Source: Actinacidiphila guanduensis
GTDB taxonomy: Bacteria > Actinomycetota > Actinomycetes > Streptomycetales > Streptomycetaceae
Length of the DNA stretch: 64,000 bases
Assembly (NCBI RefSeq): GCF_900103985.1
Contig: NZ_FNIE01000009.1
Span: 248,001-312,000 of the forward strand
Direction of reading: 5' to 3'
This document shows, piece after piece, positions 54,842 through 63,795 of the stretch. The position numbers and the translations under genes were made by a program. Each line of letters starts with the position of its first letter. Position 1 is the stretch's first letter. The notes beneath the pieces are model-generated. The model was not told the origin of the DNA. It searched no databases and saw only the letters and a list, made by a program, of their open reading frames with translations.

Positions 54842-55891
54842 TCAGGCGATGCGGCGGGCCGCGGCGAAGGGCATCCAGCTCATCGGGGCGATCTCGACCG
54901 TGGCACCGGTGTGCGGGGCGTGCACGACCTGGCCGTTGCCGAGGTAGATGCCGACGTGGCTGATGCCGGAGTAGAAGAACACCAGGTCGCCAGGGCGCAG
55001 ATCGGACTCCGAGACCGCCGTGCCGTCCTTGACCTGGTCCCAGGTGGTGCGGCCGATGGTGATGCCGGCGGCCTTGTACGCGGCCTGGGTCAGCCCCGAG
55101 CAGTCGTAGGAGTTCGGGCCGGTGCCGCCGGAGACGTACGGCTTGCCGCGCTGGGCCAGCGCGAATTGGATGGCGGCGGCCGCGCGGCCGGAGGCGGGGC
55201 CGTTGTAGGTGTAACTGGTCTTCGCCGAGGTGGAGGTCGGCTTGGGCTGCATGGCGGCGAGCTTGGCGCGCTGGGCGGCGTTGAGGCTGTTGAGCAGCTT
55301 CTGGGCGGCGGCCAGCTTCGTCTGCACGTTCTTCTTCTGCGTGGCGAGCCTGCCCTGCGCGGTGGTCAGCTGCCGCAGGCTCGCGGTGGCCTTGGCGCGC
55401 TGGATCGACGCCTGCTCCTGCTGGGCCTTGAAGTTCTGCAGCGCCTGCTCCTGGGTGCCGGAGAGGCGGTCGAGCAGGTGGGCCTGGGAGAGGAACTCCG
55501 CCGGGTCGTCGGAGAGCAGCAGCTGCGTGGTCTCGTCCAGGCCGCCGTTGCGGTACTGCTCGTCGGCGAACTGGCCGAGGATGCGCCGCGACTCGTTCAT
55601 CTTCTCGGTCTTGTCGGCGACCTGGGCGAGCAGCTGGTTGGTGGTGGCGCGCTGCGCCGCGGTCTTCTCCTTGGCCTGGTCGTACTGCTGGGTGGCCACC
55701 TCGGCCTGCTGGTTGAGCGTGTCGACCTGCTTCTTGACCTCGCTGATGGAGGGCTTGGCAGGAGCCGGGGCCGCGTGGGCGGTCTCGCTCATCAAGGTGA
55801 CCGATGCCAGGGCCGTGGCGGTCAGGCCGACGGCGGCGCGCGGCCCGGCCGAGGCGAGTATCCGGGTACGCGGCTTGCGGTGCGACGCCAA
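54842..55891 (-). CDS. Secreted NlpC/P60 peptidoglycan hydrolase 2, c-di-AMP riboswitch controlled
   Basis: 349 aa. Signal peptide to about residue 40 (VGLTATALASVTLMSETAHA), coiled coil to about 205, linker, and NlpC/P60 domain with Cys in SYDCSGLTQAAYKAAG, His in GISHVGIYLG and HAPH. The start is TTG at 55891, with AAGGAG eight bases upstream; no ATG or GTG gives the conserved ASHRKPRT beginning. The leader carries a c-di-AMP riboswitch, tying wall hydrolase production to that messenger as known for other Streptomyces hydrolases. Confidence 0.92.
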   Translation of the reverse strand: MASHRKPRTRILASAGPRAAVGLTATALASVTLMSETAHAAPAPAKPSISEVKKQVDTLNQQAEVATQQYDQAKEKTAAQRATTNQLLAQVADKTEKMNESRRILGQFADEQYRNGGLDETTQLLLSDDPAEFLSQAHLLDRLSGTQEQALQNFKAQQEQASIQRAKATASLRQLTTAQGRLATQKKNVQTKLAAAQKLLNSLNAAQRAKLAAMQPKPTSTSAKTSYTYNGPASGRAAAAIQFALAQRGKPYVSGGTGPNSYDCSGLTQAAYKAAGITIGRTTWDQVKDGTAVSESDLRPGDLVFFYSGISHVGIYLGNGQVVHAPHTGATVEIAPMSWMPFAAARRIA

Positions 55892-55905
55892 GGAGGCGAC
55901 TCCTT
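55890..55905 (-). promoter_or_regulatory. Hairpin that can hide ribosome site and TTG start
   Basis: On the minus strand the Shine-Dalgarno AAGGAG (55905-55900) is exactly complementary to CTCCTT (55895-55890), which runs into the TTG start codon. A 4-base loop separates them. It is a plausible translational switch for the riboswitch above it. Confidence 0.6.
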
Positions 55906-55910
55906 CCGTG

Positions 55911-56051
55911 GACCGCCGACCGGGTTAGCTGACGGGTTCGGGCGGAAAGGTCGCCCTACGGGTCGGACGCCTGCGCGTCCTGCCCCGATTCACCCCGATG
56001 TGCCTGTGGGTCCCCGGCTCCGGCCGAGGCCGGATTGAGCGGAGGTGGCTC
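55911..56051 (-). promoter_or_regulatory. c-di-AMP riboswitch (ydaO/yuaA class)
   Basis: The minus strand shows the conserved blocks in order: CCGCTCAATCCGG, GCCGGGGACCCA, GGGGTGAATC, AGGGCGACCTTTCCG and CCCGAACCCGTCAGCTAACC, then GGCGG pairing back towards the 5' end. This is the ydaO class, which binds c-di-AMP and in Streptomyces precedes cell-wall hydrolase genes such as rpfA. It ends about 20 bases before the NlpC/P60 gene 2 start. Confidence 0.9.
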
Positions 56052-56217
56052 GCTGCCGGGCCGTGTGCCGGCGGGGGGCGCGCCACCTAGCGGGTCACCG
56101 TAGTCAACTTCGGCGGGTCTTGGGAAGTTTGGATTGCAATGTGACCGAAATCGCTTTGTGACCTTACGTTTTGTGCGGCAGCTTTGCGGCGGAACCGGGC
56201 GGCCCGGTCACCGCGCA

Positions 56218-57363
56218 TCAATACGGGCGTACCGCCGCGTAGAAGGGCATCTCGGTGATCGGGGCGATCTTGACCACCGTGCCGGTGTGCGGGGCGTGGA
56301 TCATCTCGCCGTTGCCGATGTAGAGGCCGACGTGGCTGACATCGCTGTAGAAGAAGATCAGGTCGCCCGGCTGCAGGTCGTCCTCCGAGACCCGGGTGCC
56401 GACGTCCACCTGGTCGTAGGTGGTGCGCGGCAGGTCGATGCCCGCGGCCTTGTACGCCGCCTGGGTCAGCCCCGAGCAGTCGTAGGAGTCCGGGCCGGTC
56501 GCGCCCCACACGTAGGGCTTGCCCAACTGGTCGCGGGCGAAGGCGATGGCCTGCTGGGCGACCGAGGAGTTCACCGGGGCGTTCGTCGTGGTCGTGGAGG
56601 TGCCCGCGGCCTTCGCGGCGGCGGCCGCCTTGGCCGCGGCCTCCTGCTTGGCCTTCTCCTCGGCGGCGAGCTTGGCCGCCTTCGCCTGCGCCTCGGCCTC
56701 CTGCTTGGCGGCCAGCTCCGCAAGGCGCTTCTTCTGCTCGGCGTTGAGGCTGTTGAGCAGCTTCTGGGCGGCGGCCAGCTTGTCCTGCACGTCCGCCTTG
56801 GCGGTCTTCAGCTGGGCCTGCTGCGAGGTCAGGGTGGCCAGGCTCTTGGCCGCCTCGATCCGCTGCTGGGTGGCCGCGGCCTGCTGCACGCGGTAGCTCT
56901 CCACCGCGCTGCGCTGCCGCTCGCTGAGCACCTGCGTGAGGTGGGCGGCGTCGGCGAGGTCCTCGGGGTTGGGCGAGAGCAGGTAGCGGGTGGTGGTCAG
57001 GTCGCCACCGTCGCGGTACTGCGCGGCCGCGTACTCGCCGAGCACCCGCCGGGAGTTGTTGAGCGCTTCCGTCTTCTGGGCGGCCTGGGCGAGCAGCCGG
57101 TTGACCTTCGCGCTCTGCTGGTCGGCCTGCTCCTTGGCGCCGTTGTACTTCTGGGTGGCGGCCTCGGCCTGGTGCGTCAGGGCGTCGACCCGGGCCTTCA
57201 CCTCGGCGATCGAGGGCTGCGCGGGTTTGGCGGGCGCGGGGGTCGCGCTCGCGCTCTCGCTCAGCAGGGTGACAGTGGCCAGGGCGGCGGTGGTGATGCC
57301 CACCGCCGTGCGCGGCCCAGGGGTGCTGAGTAGCGCGGTACGAGCCTTACGGTGCGTCGCCAT
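56218..57363 (-). CDS. Secreted NlpC/P60 peptidoglycan hydrolase 3
   Basis: 381 aa. Signal peptide to about 40 (VGITTAALATVTLLSESASA), a long coiled coil with an Ala/Lys/Glu-rich stretch (about 205-245), a Thr-rich linker and the NlpC/P60 domain (SYDCSGLTQAAYKAAGIDL, DVSHVGLYIG, HAPH). Clearly paralogous to genes 1 and 2. ATG at 57363 with GAGGAG upstream. Its own leader has no riboswitch that I can see. It is divergent from pcrA. Confidence 0.92.
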   Translation of the reverse strand: MATHRKARTALLSTPGPRTAVGITTAALATVTLLSESASATPAPAKPAQPSIAEVKARVDALTHQAEAATQKYNGAKEQADQQSAKVNRLLAQAAQKTEALNNSRRVLGEYAAAQYRDGGDLTTTRYLLSPNPEDLADAAHLTQVLSERQRSAVESYRVQQAAATQQRIEAAKSLATLTSQQAQLKTAKADVQDKLAAAQKLLNSLNAEQKKRLAELAAKQEAEAQAKAAKLAAEEKAKQEAAAKAAAAAKAAGTSTTTTNAPVNSSVAQQAIAFARDQLGKPYVWGATGPDSYDCSGLTQAAYKAAGIDLPRTTYDQVDVGTRVSEDDLQPGDLIFFYSDVSHVGLYIGNGEMIHAPHTGTVVKIAPITEMPFYAAVRPY

Positions 57364-57607
57364 GGCGGACGTACTCCTCTCGGACGCTGCCGACTGCGGC
57401 TGGTGCGGAACCGTAGTGGCCGCTCCGCGCGGCTGGGAAGGGCCATGTCCGACAGCTCCCGATACCTGTTCGTTATCTTTTGCCGATCCGAGGGGTACCC
57501 GCGGTAAGCGTCACTCGCTGTGGTATCGGCGCTACCCGGGAAGCCGGAAGGGGCGACTTCCGCGGACGGGGCGGGAGTGTCGGCCCGGGCGCCTAAAGTG
57601 GGAGGCG

Positions 57608-60067
57608 ATGAGCAGCCTCTTTGACGACAGCTTCCTGGCCGGTCTGGACGCGGCCCACGGCCCGGCCGACTCCGAGCAGCCCCCGCCCCCGGAGGAGGAC
57701 GCCGCGGGCGGCGGACCCGGCGAGGAGGTCCCGCACGACCTGTTCCAGGGCCGCTACGACGGCCCGCCGGAGCACGACGCGCACTACCGCAACGGTGCCG
57801 CGCGTCCCGTCGCCGACCCCGCCCAGCTGCTCGAGGGGCTCAACGAGCAGCAGCGCGCGGCCGTCGAGCACCACGGCGGCCCGCTGCTCATCGTCGCCGG
57901 CGCCGGCTCCGGCAAGACCCGCGTGCTCACCCACCGCATCGCCTACCTGCTCGGCGCCCGCCACGTCCACCCCGGCGCCATCCTCGCCATCACCTTCACC
58001 AACAAGGCCGCCGGCGAGATGAAGGAGCGGGTCGAGGAGCTGGTCGGCCCGCGGGCTAACGCGATGTGGGTGTCCACCTTCCACAGCGCCTGCGTGCGCA
58101 TCCTGCGCCGCGAGTCCAAGGCGCTCGGCTTCACCTCGTCCTTCTCGATCTACGACGCCACCGACTCGCGCCGGCTGATGGCCCTGGTCTGCCGCGACCT
58201 CGACCTGGACCCCAAGCAGTTCCCGCCGAAGTCCTTCAGCGCCCAGGTCTCCAACCTCAAGAACGAGCTGGTCGACGAGGAGACCTTCGCCGACAAGGCC
58301 CAGAACCCGTTCGAGAAGAAGCTCGCCGAGGCGTACGCGATGTACCAGGCGCGGCTGCGCGAGGCCAACGCACTGGACTTCGACGACATCATCATGACCA
58401 CCGTCAACCTGCTCCAGGCGTTCCCCGACATCGCCGAGCACTACCGGCGGCGGTTCCGGCACGTCCTGGTGGACGAGTACCAGGACACCAACCACGCCCA
58501 GTACACGCTGGTGCGCGAGCTGGTCGGCGCAGGGGACGAGGCCGCCGAGCTGTGCGTCGTCGGCGACGCCGACCAGTCGATCTACGCCTTCCGCGGCGCC
58601 ACGATCCGCAACATCCTCCAGTTCGAGGAGGACTACCCGCAGGCCCGCACCATCCTGCTGGAGCAGAACTACCGCTCCACCCAGACCATCCTCAACGCGG
58701 CCAACGCCGTGATCGAGCGCAACGCCAACCGCCGCGCCAAGAACCTGTGGACGCAGGCCGGCCAGGGCCCGGTGATCACCGGCTACGTCGCCGACCAGGA
58801 GCATGAGGAGGCGCAGTACGTCGCCGACGAGATCGACCGGCTCACCGACGCCGGCGACGCCCGCCCCGGCGACGTCGCGGTCTTCTACCGCACCAACGCG
58901 CAGTCCCGTGTCTTCGAGGAGGTCTTCATCCGGGTCGGCCTGCCGTACAAGGTCGTCGGCGGTGTCCGCTTCTACGAGCGGCGCGAGGTCCGCGACGTGC
59001 TCGCCTACCTGCGGGTGCTCGCCAACCCCGAGGACTCGGTGCCGCTGCGCCGCATCCTCAACGTGCCCAAGCGCGGCATCGGCGAGCGCGCCGAGGCGAT
59101 GGTCGACGCCCTGGCCGCCCGCGAGCGGATCTCCTTCCCGCAGGCGCTGCGCCGGGTGGACGAGGCGTACGGCATGGCCGCCCGCTCGGCGAACGCCGTC
59201 AAGCGGTTCAACACGCTGATGGACGAGCTGCGCACCGTGGTGGAGTCCGGCGCGGGGCCCGCCGTCGTCCTGGAAGCCGTCCTCGAACGCACCGGCTACC
59301 TCGCGGAACTGCAGTCCTCCACCGACCCGCAGGACGAGACCCGCGTGGAGAACCTCCAGGAACTCGCCGCCGTCGCCCTGGAGTTCGAGCAGGAGCAGAC
59401 CGACGAGGAGCCGGGCACGCTCGCCGACTTCCTGGAGCGGGTCGCCCTGGTCGCCGACTCCGACCAGATCCCGGACGACGACGAGGACACCGGCGGCGTG
59501 ATCACCCTGATGACGCTGCACACCGCCAAGGGCCTGGAGTTCCCCGTCGTCTTCCTGACCGGCATGGAGGACGGCGTCTTCCCGCACATGCGCGCGCTCG
59601 GCCAGGTCAAGGAACTGGAGGAGGAGCGCCGGCTCGCCTACGTCGGCATCACCCGGGCCCGCGAACGGCTCTACCTCACCCGCTCGGTGATGCGCAGCGC
59701 CTGGGGCCAGCCCTCCTACAACCCGCCCTCGCGGTTCCTGGAGGAGATTCCCGACTCGCTCATAAAGTGGAAGCGCACGGGCGGTTCGGCCGGCGGCGAC
59801 GGCGTCTCCAAGGCGGCGGCGTCCCTGTCCTCCACGCTCGCCGCACGCGGCCGCACGGGCACCGGCGGCTTCGCCACGCGCCGCTCCTCGGGCGACCGCC
59901 CGGTCATCTCCCTCGCCGTGGGCGACCGCGTCACGCACGACCAGTTCGGCCTCGGCACGGTCATCGCGGTCACCGGCCGCCCGGGCGACGAGAAGGCCAC
60001 GATCGACTTCGGCGACGAGCGCCCGAAGCAGCTCCTCCTCCGCTACGCCCCAGTGGAAAAGCTCTGA
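57608..60067 (+). CDS. pcrA: ATP-dependent DNA helicase PcrA (UvrD/Rep family)
   Basis: 819-aa superfamily 1A 3'-5' helicase for replication and repair. Motifs in order: Q-motif LNEQQRAAVEH, Walker A VAGAGSGKTRVL, Ia ITFTNKAAGEMKERV, II VDEYQDTN, III GDADQSIYAFRGA, IV EQNYRST, V LMTLHTAKGLEFPVVF and VI AYVGITRARERLYL. N-terminal 75 residues are acidic and disordered; the C-terminus carries the Tudor-like RNA polymerase-interaction segment (GDRVTHDQFGLGTVIAV). ATG at 57608 with GGGAGG upstream. It converges with the M23 peptidase gene. Confidence 0.96.
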   Translation: MSSLFDDSFLAGLDAAHGPADSEQPPPPEEDAAGGGPGEEVPHDLFQGRYDGPPEHDAHYRNGAARPVADPAQLLEGLNEQQRAAVEHHGGPLLIVAGAGSGKTRVLTHRIAYLLGARHVHPGAILAITFTNKAAGEMKERVEELVGPRANAMWVSTFHSACVRILRRESKALGFTSSFSIYDATDSRRLMALVCRDLDLDPKQFPPKSFSAQVSNLKNELVDEETFADKAQNPFEKKLAEAYAMYQARLREANALDFDDIIMTTVNLLQAFPDIAEHYRRRFRHVLVDEYQDTNHAQYTLVRELVGAGDEAAELCVVGDADQSIYAFRGATIRNILQFEEDYPQARTILLEQNYRSTQTILNAANAVIERNANRRAKNLWTQAGQGPVITGYVADQEHEEAQYVADEIDRLTDAGDARPGDVAVFYRTNAQSRVFEEVFIRVGLPYKVVGGVRFYERREVRDVLAYLRVLANPEDSVPLRRILNVPKRGIGERAEAMVDALAARERISFPQALRRVDEAYGMAARSANAVKRFNTLMDELRTVVESGAGPAVVLEAVLERTGYLAELQSSTDPQDETRVENLQELAAVALEFEQEQTDEEPGTLADFLERVALVADSDQIPDDDEDTGGVITLMTLHTAKGLEFPVVFLTGMEDGVFPHMRALGQVKELEEERRLAYVGITRARERLYLTRSVMRSAWGQPSYNPPSRFLEEIPDSLIKWKRTGGSAGGDGVSKAAASLSSTLAARGRTGTGGFATRRSSGDRPVISLAVGDRVTHDQFGLGTVIAVTGRPGDEKATIDFGDERPKQLLLRYAPVEKL

Positions 60068-60172
60068 AGCACAACGGGGCCGATCAATAAGCCCAAGGGC
60101 TCCCGGTGGGGGCGCCCCCAGGCAGTGACTCCGGCGCCCGGAGGCGGAGGGGCGTCGTAATAAAAGAAAAAA

Positions 60173-61801
60173 TCAGCGGGGGTCGAGGCCGTGGGAGAGG
60201 AGCCACGGGAGCGGGTCGATGGGGGCGCCGCCGTGGGGGCGGACCTCCAAGTGGAGGTGGGGGCCCGTGGTGTTGCCGGTGTTGCCCGAGTAGGCGATCA
60301 CCGTGCCCGCCTTCACCTTGCCCGAGCGGATCTTCGTACTGCTCAGGTGGCAGTACCACGTCTCCGTGCCGTCCGGCGCCGTGACGATCGCCATGTTGCC
60401 GTAGGAGCTGTTCCACTGCGTGCGCACGGTGCCGTCGGTCACCGCCATCACCGGCGTGCCGACCTGCACGGGGAAGTCGATCCCGGTGTGCAGCGCCATC
60501 CAGTGCTCGCCGGACTGCCCGAAGTACGCGCTGAGCCCCTTCTGCTTCACCGGCAGCACGAACTTCGGCCGCAGCGCCTCCTTGCGGGCGGCGGCCGCGG
60601 CGGCGGCCCGCTTGGCCGCCTCCTGGCGGTCCTTGAGGTCCACCCGCTCCTGCGAGCGGTTGGCCCGGGTGGCGAAGTCGTCCGCGTCGCGGCTCACCCC
60701 GGACAGCTGGCGGTCCAACTGCGTGGTGGGCGCGTTGCCCTGGGCGCCGTCCGCCGTGGTCTTCGAGGTGTCCTGCGCGGAGCCGACCCCGCCGATGGCG
60801 GCGGCGCTCACGGCCGCCACACCCAGCACGGCGACCGAGGGCACGGCGACCGTCAGCAGCGCCGAGCGCTTGCGGGGCGCTCGGCGGCCGCGGACGCCTG
60901 CCGGCTCGCCGTCGGGGGCGTAGTCGTGCCGCACCTGCTCCTCGCCGGACCGCGCGGCGAACACGTCCACGTCGTCGAGGAGTTCGTCCGCATCGAGGGC
61001 GTCGGGGGCGGCGACGGGGCTGTGGTGGGCGGTGGTGTCCACGCCGGGGGCGGCGAAGGCGGCCGTCTCGAAGGTGCCGGTCTCGAAGGCGGCCGCGTCG
61101 AAGGCTGCCGTGTCGAACGCGGGGTTGCCGCCGGTCTCGGCATTTGTCCGGCCGAGCGCGTCGGGAGCGAAGGCGGTCGTGTCGTACCCGCCGGTGGCGA
61201 AAGCACCCGTGTCGAACGCGCTGGTGTCGAACGAACCCGTCTCGAACGTGCTCGCCTCGAACGTGCCCGTCTGGAACGCCATCGTGTCGTACGCCGGCGC
61301 GCCCGCGCCGTAGCCGGTGGCGTACTCGGCGACCCGCTCGTAGAGCCCGGTGTCGCCCGAGGCGTCGTAGCCGTACCCGTAGCCGTAGGCGGGGTAGGCG
61401 CCCGAGTCCCAGTCCTGCTGGGGCGCGGCCGCCTGCTGCTCCGGCTGCCACAGGGCGGTGGTGTCGTAGCTGCCCGTGTCGTAGTACGCGGCCGCGCCGG
61501 GCGCGGCGTACGGGTCGACTGGGTCGGCCATGTCGGTTCGGCCGGTCGTGTCGGTGCCGGCGTCGTAACCGCCGTAGCCGGCGGTGGGGTAGGAGCCTGT
61601 GGCGCCCGGGTCGTAGCCGCCGTAGCCGTAGGCGTACGGGTCGTAGGGCATCGCCTGCTGCGGGATGTGGCCGTACGTGCCGGTGGCGGCGGTCTCCTCC
61701 GCGTAGGTGGTGCCGATGGCCTGGTAGGAGCCCGGGGAATAGGCGCCGTACGCGTGGGCGTCGTAGTCGGGGGTGAATCCCGACGGGTGACCTTCGTTCA
61801 C
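60173..61801 (-). CDS. Membrane-anchored M23 family metallopeptidase with repetitive N-terminus
   Basis: 542 aa. Residues 1-300 are low-complexity: Tyr/Gly/Asp-rich first, then repeats of the type FETGSFDTSAFDTGAF. One TM helix follows (ALLTVAVPSVAVLGVAAVSAAAIGG), a coiled coil rich in Ala/Arg/Lys, then the LytM/M23 endopeptidase with zinc ligands in HTGIDFPVQVGTPV and GPHLHLEVRPHG. Predicted to cut peptidoglycan cross-bridges outside while the repeat region stays in the cytoplasm. GTG at 61801 is preferred over TTG 61807 because GAGAAG then lies six bases upstream. Confidence 0.88.
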   Translation of the reverse strand: MNEGHPSGFTPDYDAHAYGAYSPGSYQAIGTTYAEETAATGTYGHIPQQAMPYDPYAYGYGGYDPGATGSYPTAGYGGYDAGTDTTGRTDMADPVDPYAAPGAAAYYDTGSYDTTALWQPEQQAAAPQQDWDSGAYPAYGYGYGYDASGDTGLYERVAEYATGYGAGAPAYDTMAFQTGTFEASTFETGSFDTSAFDTGAFATGGYDTTAFAPDALGRTNAETGGNPAFDTAAFDAAAFETGTFETAAFAAPGVDTTAHHSPVAAPDALDADELLDDVDVFAARSGEEQVRHDYAPDGEPAGVRGRRAPRKRSALLTVAVPSVAVLGVAAVSAAAIGGVGSAQDTSKTTADGAQGNAPTTQLDRQLSGVSRDADDFATRANRSQERVDLKDRQEAAKRAAAAAAARKEALRPKFVLPVKQKGLSAYFGQSGEHWMALHTGIDFPVQVGTPVMAVTDGTVRTQWNSSYGNMAIVTAPDGTETWYCHLSSTKIRSGKVKAGTVIAYSGNTGNTTGPHLHLEVRPHGGAPIDPLPWLLSHGLDPR

Positions 61802-61844
61802 CGCCAACTTCTCTTTCGCCTCGGCAGCAGGAGAATTAGCGGCG

Positions 61845-61874
61845 ACTGTAGCCCTCCGTACCGGGCCGGGACAA
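61845..61874 (-). promoter_or_regulatory. Promoter of the M23 peptidase gene
   Basis: On the minus strand TTGTCC (61874-61869) and TACAGT (61850-61845) are 18 bases apart, a good vegetative promoter about 45 bases before the start codon. Confidence 0.6.
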
Positions 61875-61912
61875 TCTCCTGCCGGGGCTGCCCGCCCGCC
61901 TTGCCCGGTGTT

Positions 61913-61929
61913 CGGTCGATATTCGACCG
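61913..61929. other. 17-bp palindrome between lipase and M23 genes
   Basis: CGGTCGA and TCGACCG flank TAT. It is just downstream of the lipase stop and about 40 bases upstream of the M23 promoter, so it could be a short terminator stem or an operator. Confidence 0.45.
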
Positions 61930-61940
61930 TTACGTGTCCG

Positions 61941-62942
61941 TTATGCGGCGTCGATGGCGTCCCGCAGCGGGCCGGGTCCGGACAGTGCCCGCCTGATCTC
62001 CGCGGCCACCGAGCCGTGCACGGGCATGGCGAGGTGGCCGATGCCGGAGACCTTCACATTGCGGGCCTGGAGGTCCGGGTGTTCGAGGCGCGCCGACTCC
62101 ACCGGGATCATCAGCTGGTCCAGGTCGCTCCAGAAGGCGACGAAGCGGGTGCGGCAGCCCGGTGCCGGGCGGGCCAGCTCCTCCAGCACCGCCGAACCGG
62201 GCCGCATCTGCCGGGCCAGCGGGTGCGGGGCGAGGGCGGGCACGGCCCGGGTGCCCGCGTGCGGTGTACCCAGCGTGACCAGCGTGCGGACCCGCGCGTC
62301 CCCGCCCAGGCACTGCACGTAGTAGCGCGCGACCAAGCCGCCCAGGCTGTGGCCCACGATGTCCACCTGCGCGTGGCCCGACTCCTCGCACACCCGCTCG
62401 ATGTGCGGCCCGAGCATGGCCGCGGCGGTGCGGATGTCGCCGGTGAGCGGGGAGTAGTTGAGCGCCTGCACGCGGGTCCAGCCGTTGTGCAGCAGGGAGC
62501 GCCGCAGCAGGGCGAAGGCGGAGCGGTTGTCCACGAAGCCGTGCAGCATCAGCACCGGCGGGTGGGCGCGGCCCTCGGTGGGCAGCAGCGCGGGCGCCTG
62601 CCCGGCGGGGTCCGGCTCGGCTCCGGGCTCGGCCGACCTGCTCGGGCGCGGCGGCGCGGGGGCGCGCTCGGGGAGCATCCCGGTGGGGTAGAGCAACATG
62701 TGCCCGGCGAGGACGGCCAGGTCGATCGCGGTGGCCCGGGCGATGTCCGCGCTGTGCCCGCCCCAGTGCGGCAGGGCGGAGAGCACCGGGATACGGCTCC
62801 ACGGGCTGCCGTCGACCGCGCGGTCCGGCTCGGGCTTCGGCTCGGCGGCCCTCCCGGTCCCGTCGCGCCCGGCGCCCTTCCCGGTCCCGTCACGCCCGCC
62901 GGCGTTGTCGGCCCTCTCGGCCTTGTCGGCGCTCTTGCCCAT
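61941..62942 (-). CDS. Alpha/beta hydrolase, lipase/esterase-like
   Basis: 333 aa. A charged N-terminal 40 residues, then a hydrophobic segment (ATAIDLAVLAGHMLLYPTG) that may anchor it. The hydrolase domain starts near 125: VLMLHGFVDNRSAFALLRR, nucleophile elbow IVGHSLGGLVARYYVQ, LGTPHAGT, and a late His in VSGIGHLAMPVHG. This resembles actinobacterial triacylglycerol lipases/esterases. ATG at 62942 with GGGAGG eight bases upstream, behind a hairpin leader (62967-62990). Substrate unknown. Confidence 0.85.
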   Translation of the reverse strand: MGKSADKAERADNAGGRDGTGKGAGRDGTGRAAEPKPEPDRAVDGSPWSRIPVLSALPHWGGHSADIARATAIDLAVLAGHMLLYPTGMLPERAPAPPRPSRSAEPGAEPDPAGQAPALLPTEGRAHPPVLMLHGFVDNRSAFALLRRSLLHNGWTRVQALNYSPLTGDIRTAAAMLGPHIERVCEESGHAQVDIVGHSLGGLVARYYVQCLGGDARVRTLVTLGTPHAGTRAVPALAPHPLARQMRPGSAVLEELARPAPGCRTRFVAFWSDLDQLMIPVESARLEHPDLQARNVKVSGIGHLAMPVHGSVAAEIRRALSGPGPLRDAIDAA

Positions 62943-63347
62943 TGCGCCCACCTCCCGTCGTGGCGCCCGGGGATCGGCGTCGATCCCCGGACACCCCCAG
63001 CGGGAGCCGGAGCGGAGGCCGCACCGCCTGGTCCTGCGGCTGCGAACGAGGTGGTGCGGCTTCCTTGCAGCGGCTCTCACGGAACGTGCCGGGCGTCCCC
63101 GCCGCTCCCGGCGTGTCCCTCGCCGGGGGCCGCGGGCGACCCGGACCGTTGGTGCATGTGTCCCAAGGTGTGACTTCCCCCTCCTCCCGGTTCGTAAAAC
63201 TGTCGGGCGCGGCGGGTGAGCGATAACGTTCGTTCACACGGTGGGGTGCCCGTCCCCTGCGCGCCACGCCGTCCGGTGCGGTCGGGCACCGCCCTCAACC
63301 CCCGGCCACCGCTTCGCGGCACGCGAGCCGTACCCATGGAGGCAGTG
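62943..63347. other. Divergent non-coding stretch between lipase and icmB
   Basis: About 405 bases. It has a 10-bp hairpin before the lipase gene (62967-62990, CCGGGGATCG with its complement) and, on the plus strand, a possible icmB promoter (CTGTCG and GATAAC, 16 bases apart, near 63200-63230). No gene or known riboswitch is recognised. Confidence 0.5.
62967..62990 (-). other. Leader hairpin before the lipase gene
   Basis: CCGGGGATCG and CGATCCCCGG pair perfectly around a 4-base loop, 25 bases before the lipase start codon. Could protect the mRNA or attenuate transcription. Confidence 0.45.
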
Positions 63348-63761
63348 ATGGGAGTGTCCGGACCGATCCGCGTGGTGGTCGCCAAGCCGGGGCTCGACGG
63401 CCATGACCGCGGCGCCAAGGTGATCGCGCGGGCGCTGCGGGACGCCGGCATGGAGGTCATCTACACCGGGCTGCACCAGACGCCCGAGCAGGTGGTGGAC
63501 ACCGCGATCCAGGAGGACGCCGACGCGATCGGCCTGTCCATCCTGTCCGGCGCCCACATGACGCTCTTCGCCAAGGTCGTCGAGCTGCTGCGCGAGCGCG
63601 ACGCGGAGGACATCAAGGTCTTCGGCGGCGGCATCATCCCCGAGGCCGACATCCCGCCCCTCAAGGATCTCGGCGTGGCCGCGATCTTCACCCCCGGCAC
63701 CCCCACGGGCGATGTCGTCGAATGGGTCAACGCAAACGTCGGCCAGCCCGCCGAGGCGTAG
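63348..63761 (+). CDS. icmB: Isobutyryl-CoA mutase small (cobalamin-binding) subunit
   Basis: 137-aa B12-binding subunit. Isobutyryl-CoA mutase, with the larger IcmA, interconverts isobutyryl-CoA and n-butyryl-CoA, linking valine catabolism to polyketide precursors. The cobalamin motif DGHDRGAKV (axial His), [10 protein letters not shown] and [15 protein letters not shown] are present. The sequence closely resembles S. cinnamonensis IcmB from memory. ATG at 63348 is chosen because GGAGG lies five bases upstream; an in-frame ATG at 63336 is an alternative. The large subunit is not in the window. Confidence 0.93.
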   Translation: MGVSGPIRVVVAKPGLDGHDRGAKVIARALRDAGMEVIYTGLHQTPEQVVDTAIQEDADAIGLSILSGAHMTLFAKVVELLRERDAEDIKVFGGGIIPEADIPPLKDLGVAAIFTPGTPTGDVVEWVNANVGQPAEA

Positions 63762-63795
63762 CGCTCCGCGGACAGCGGGGAGGGTGCCCTTGGTG

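Noticed and set aside
57364-57607. A second c-di-AMP riboswitch before NlpC/P60 gene 3
   Set aside because: The conserved blocks found at 55911-56051 are absent here.
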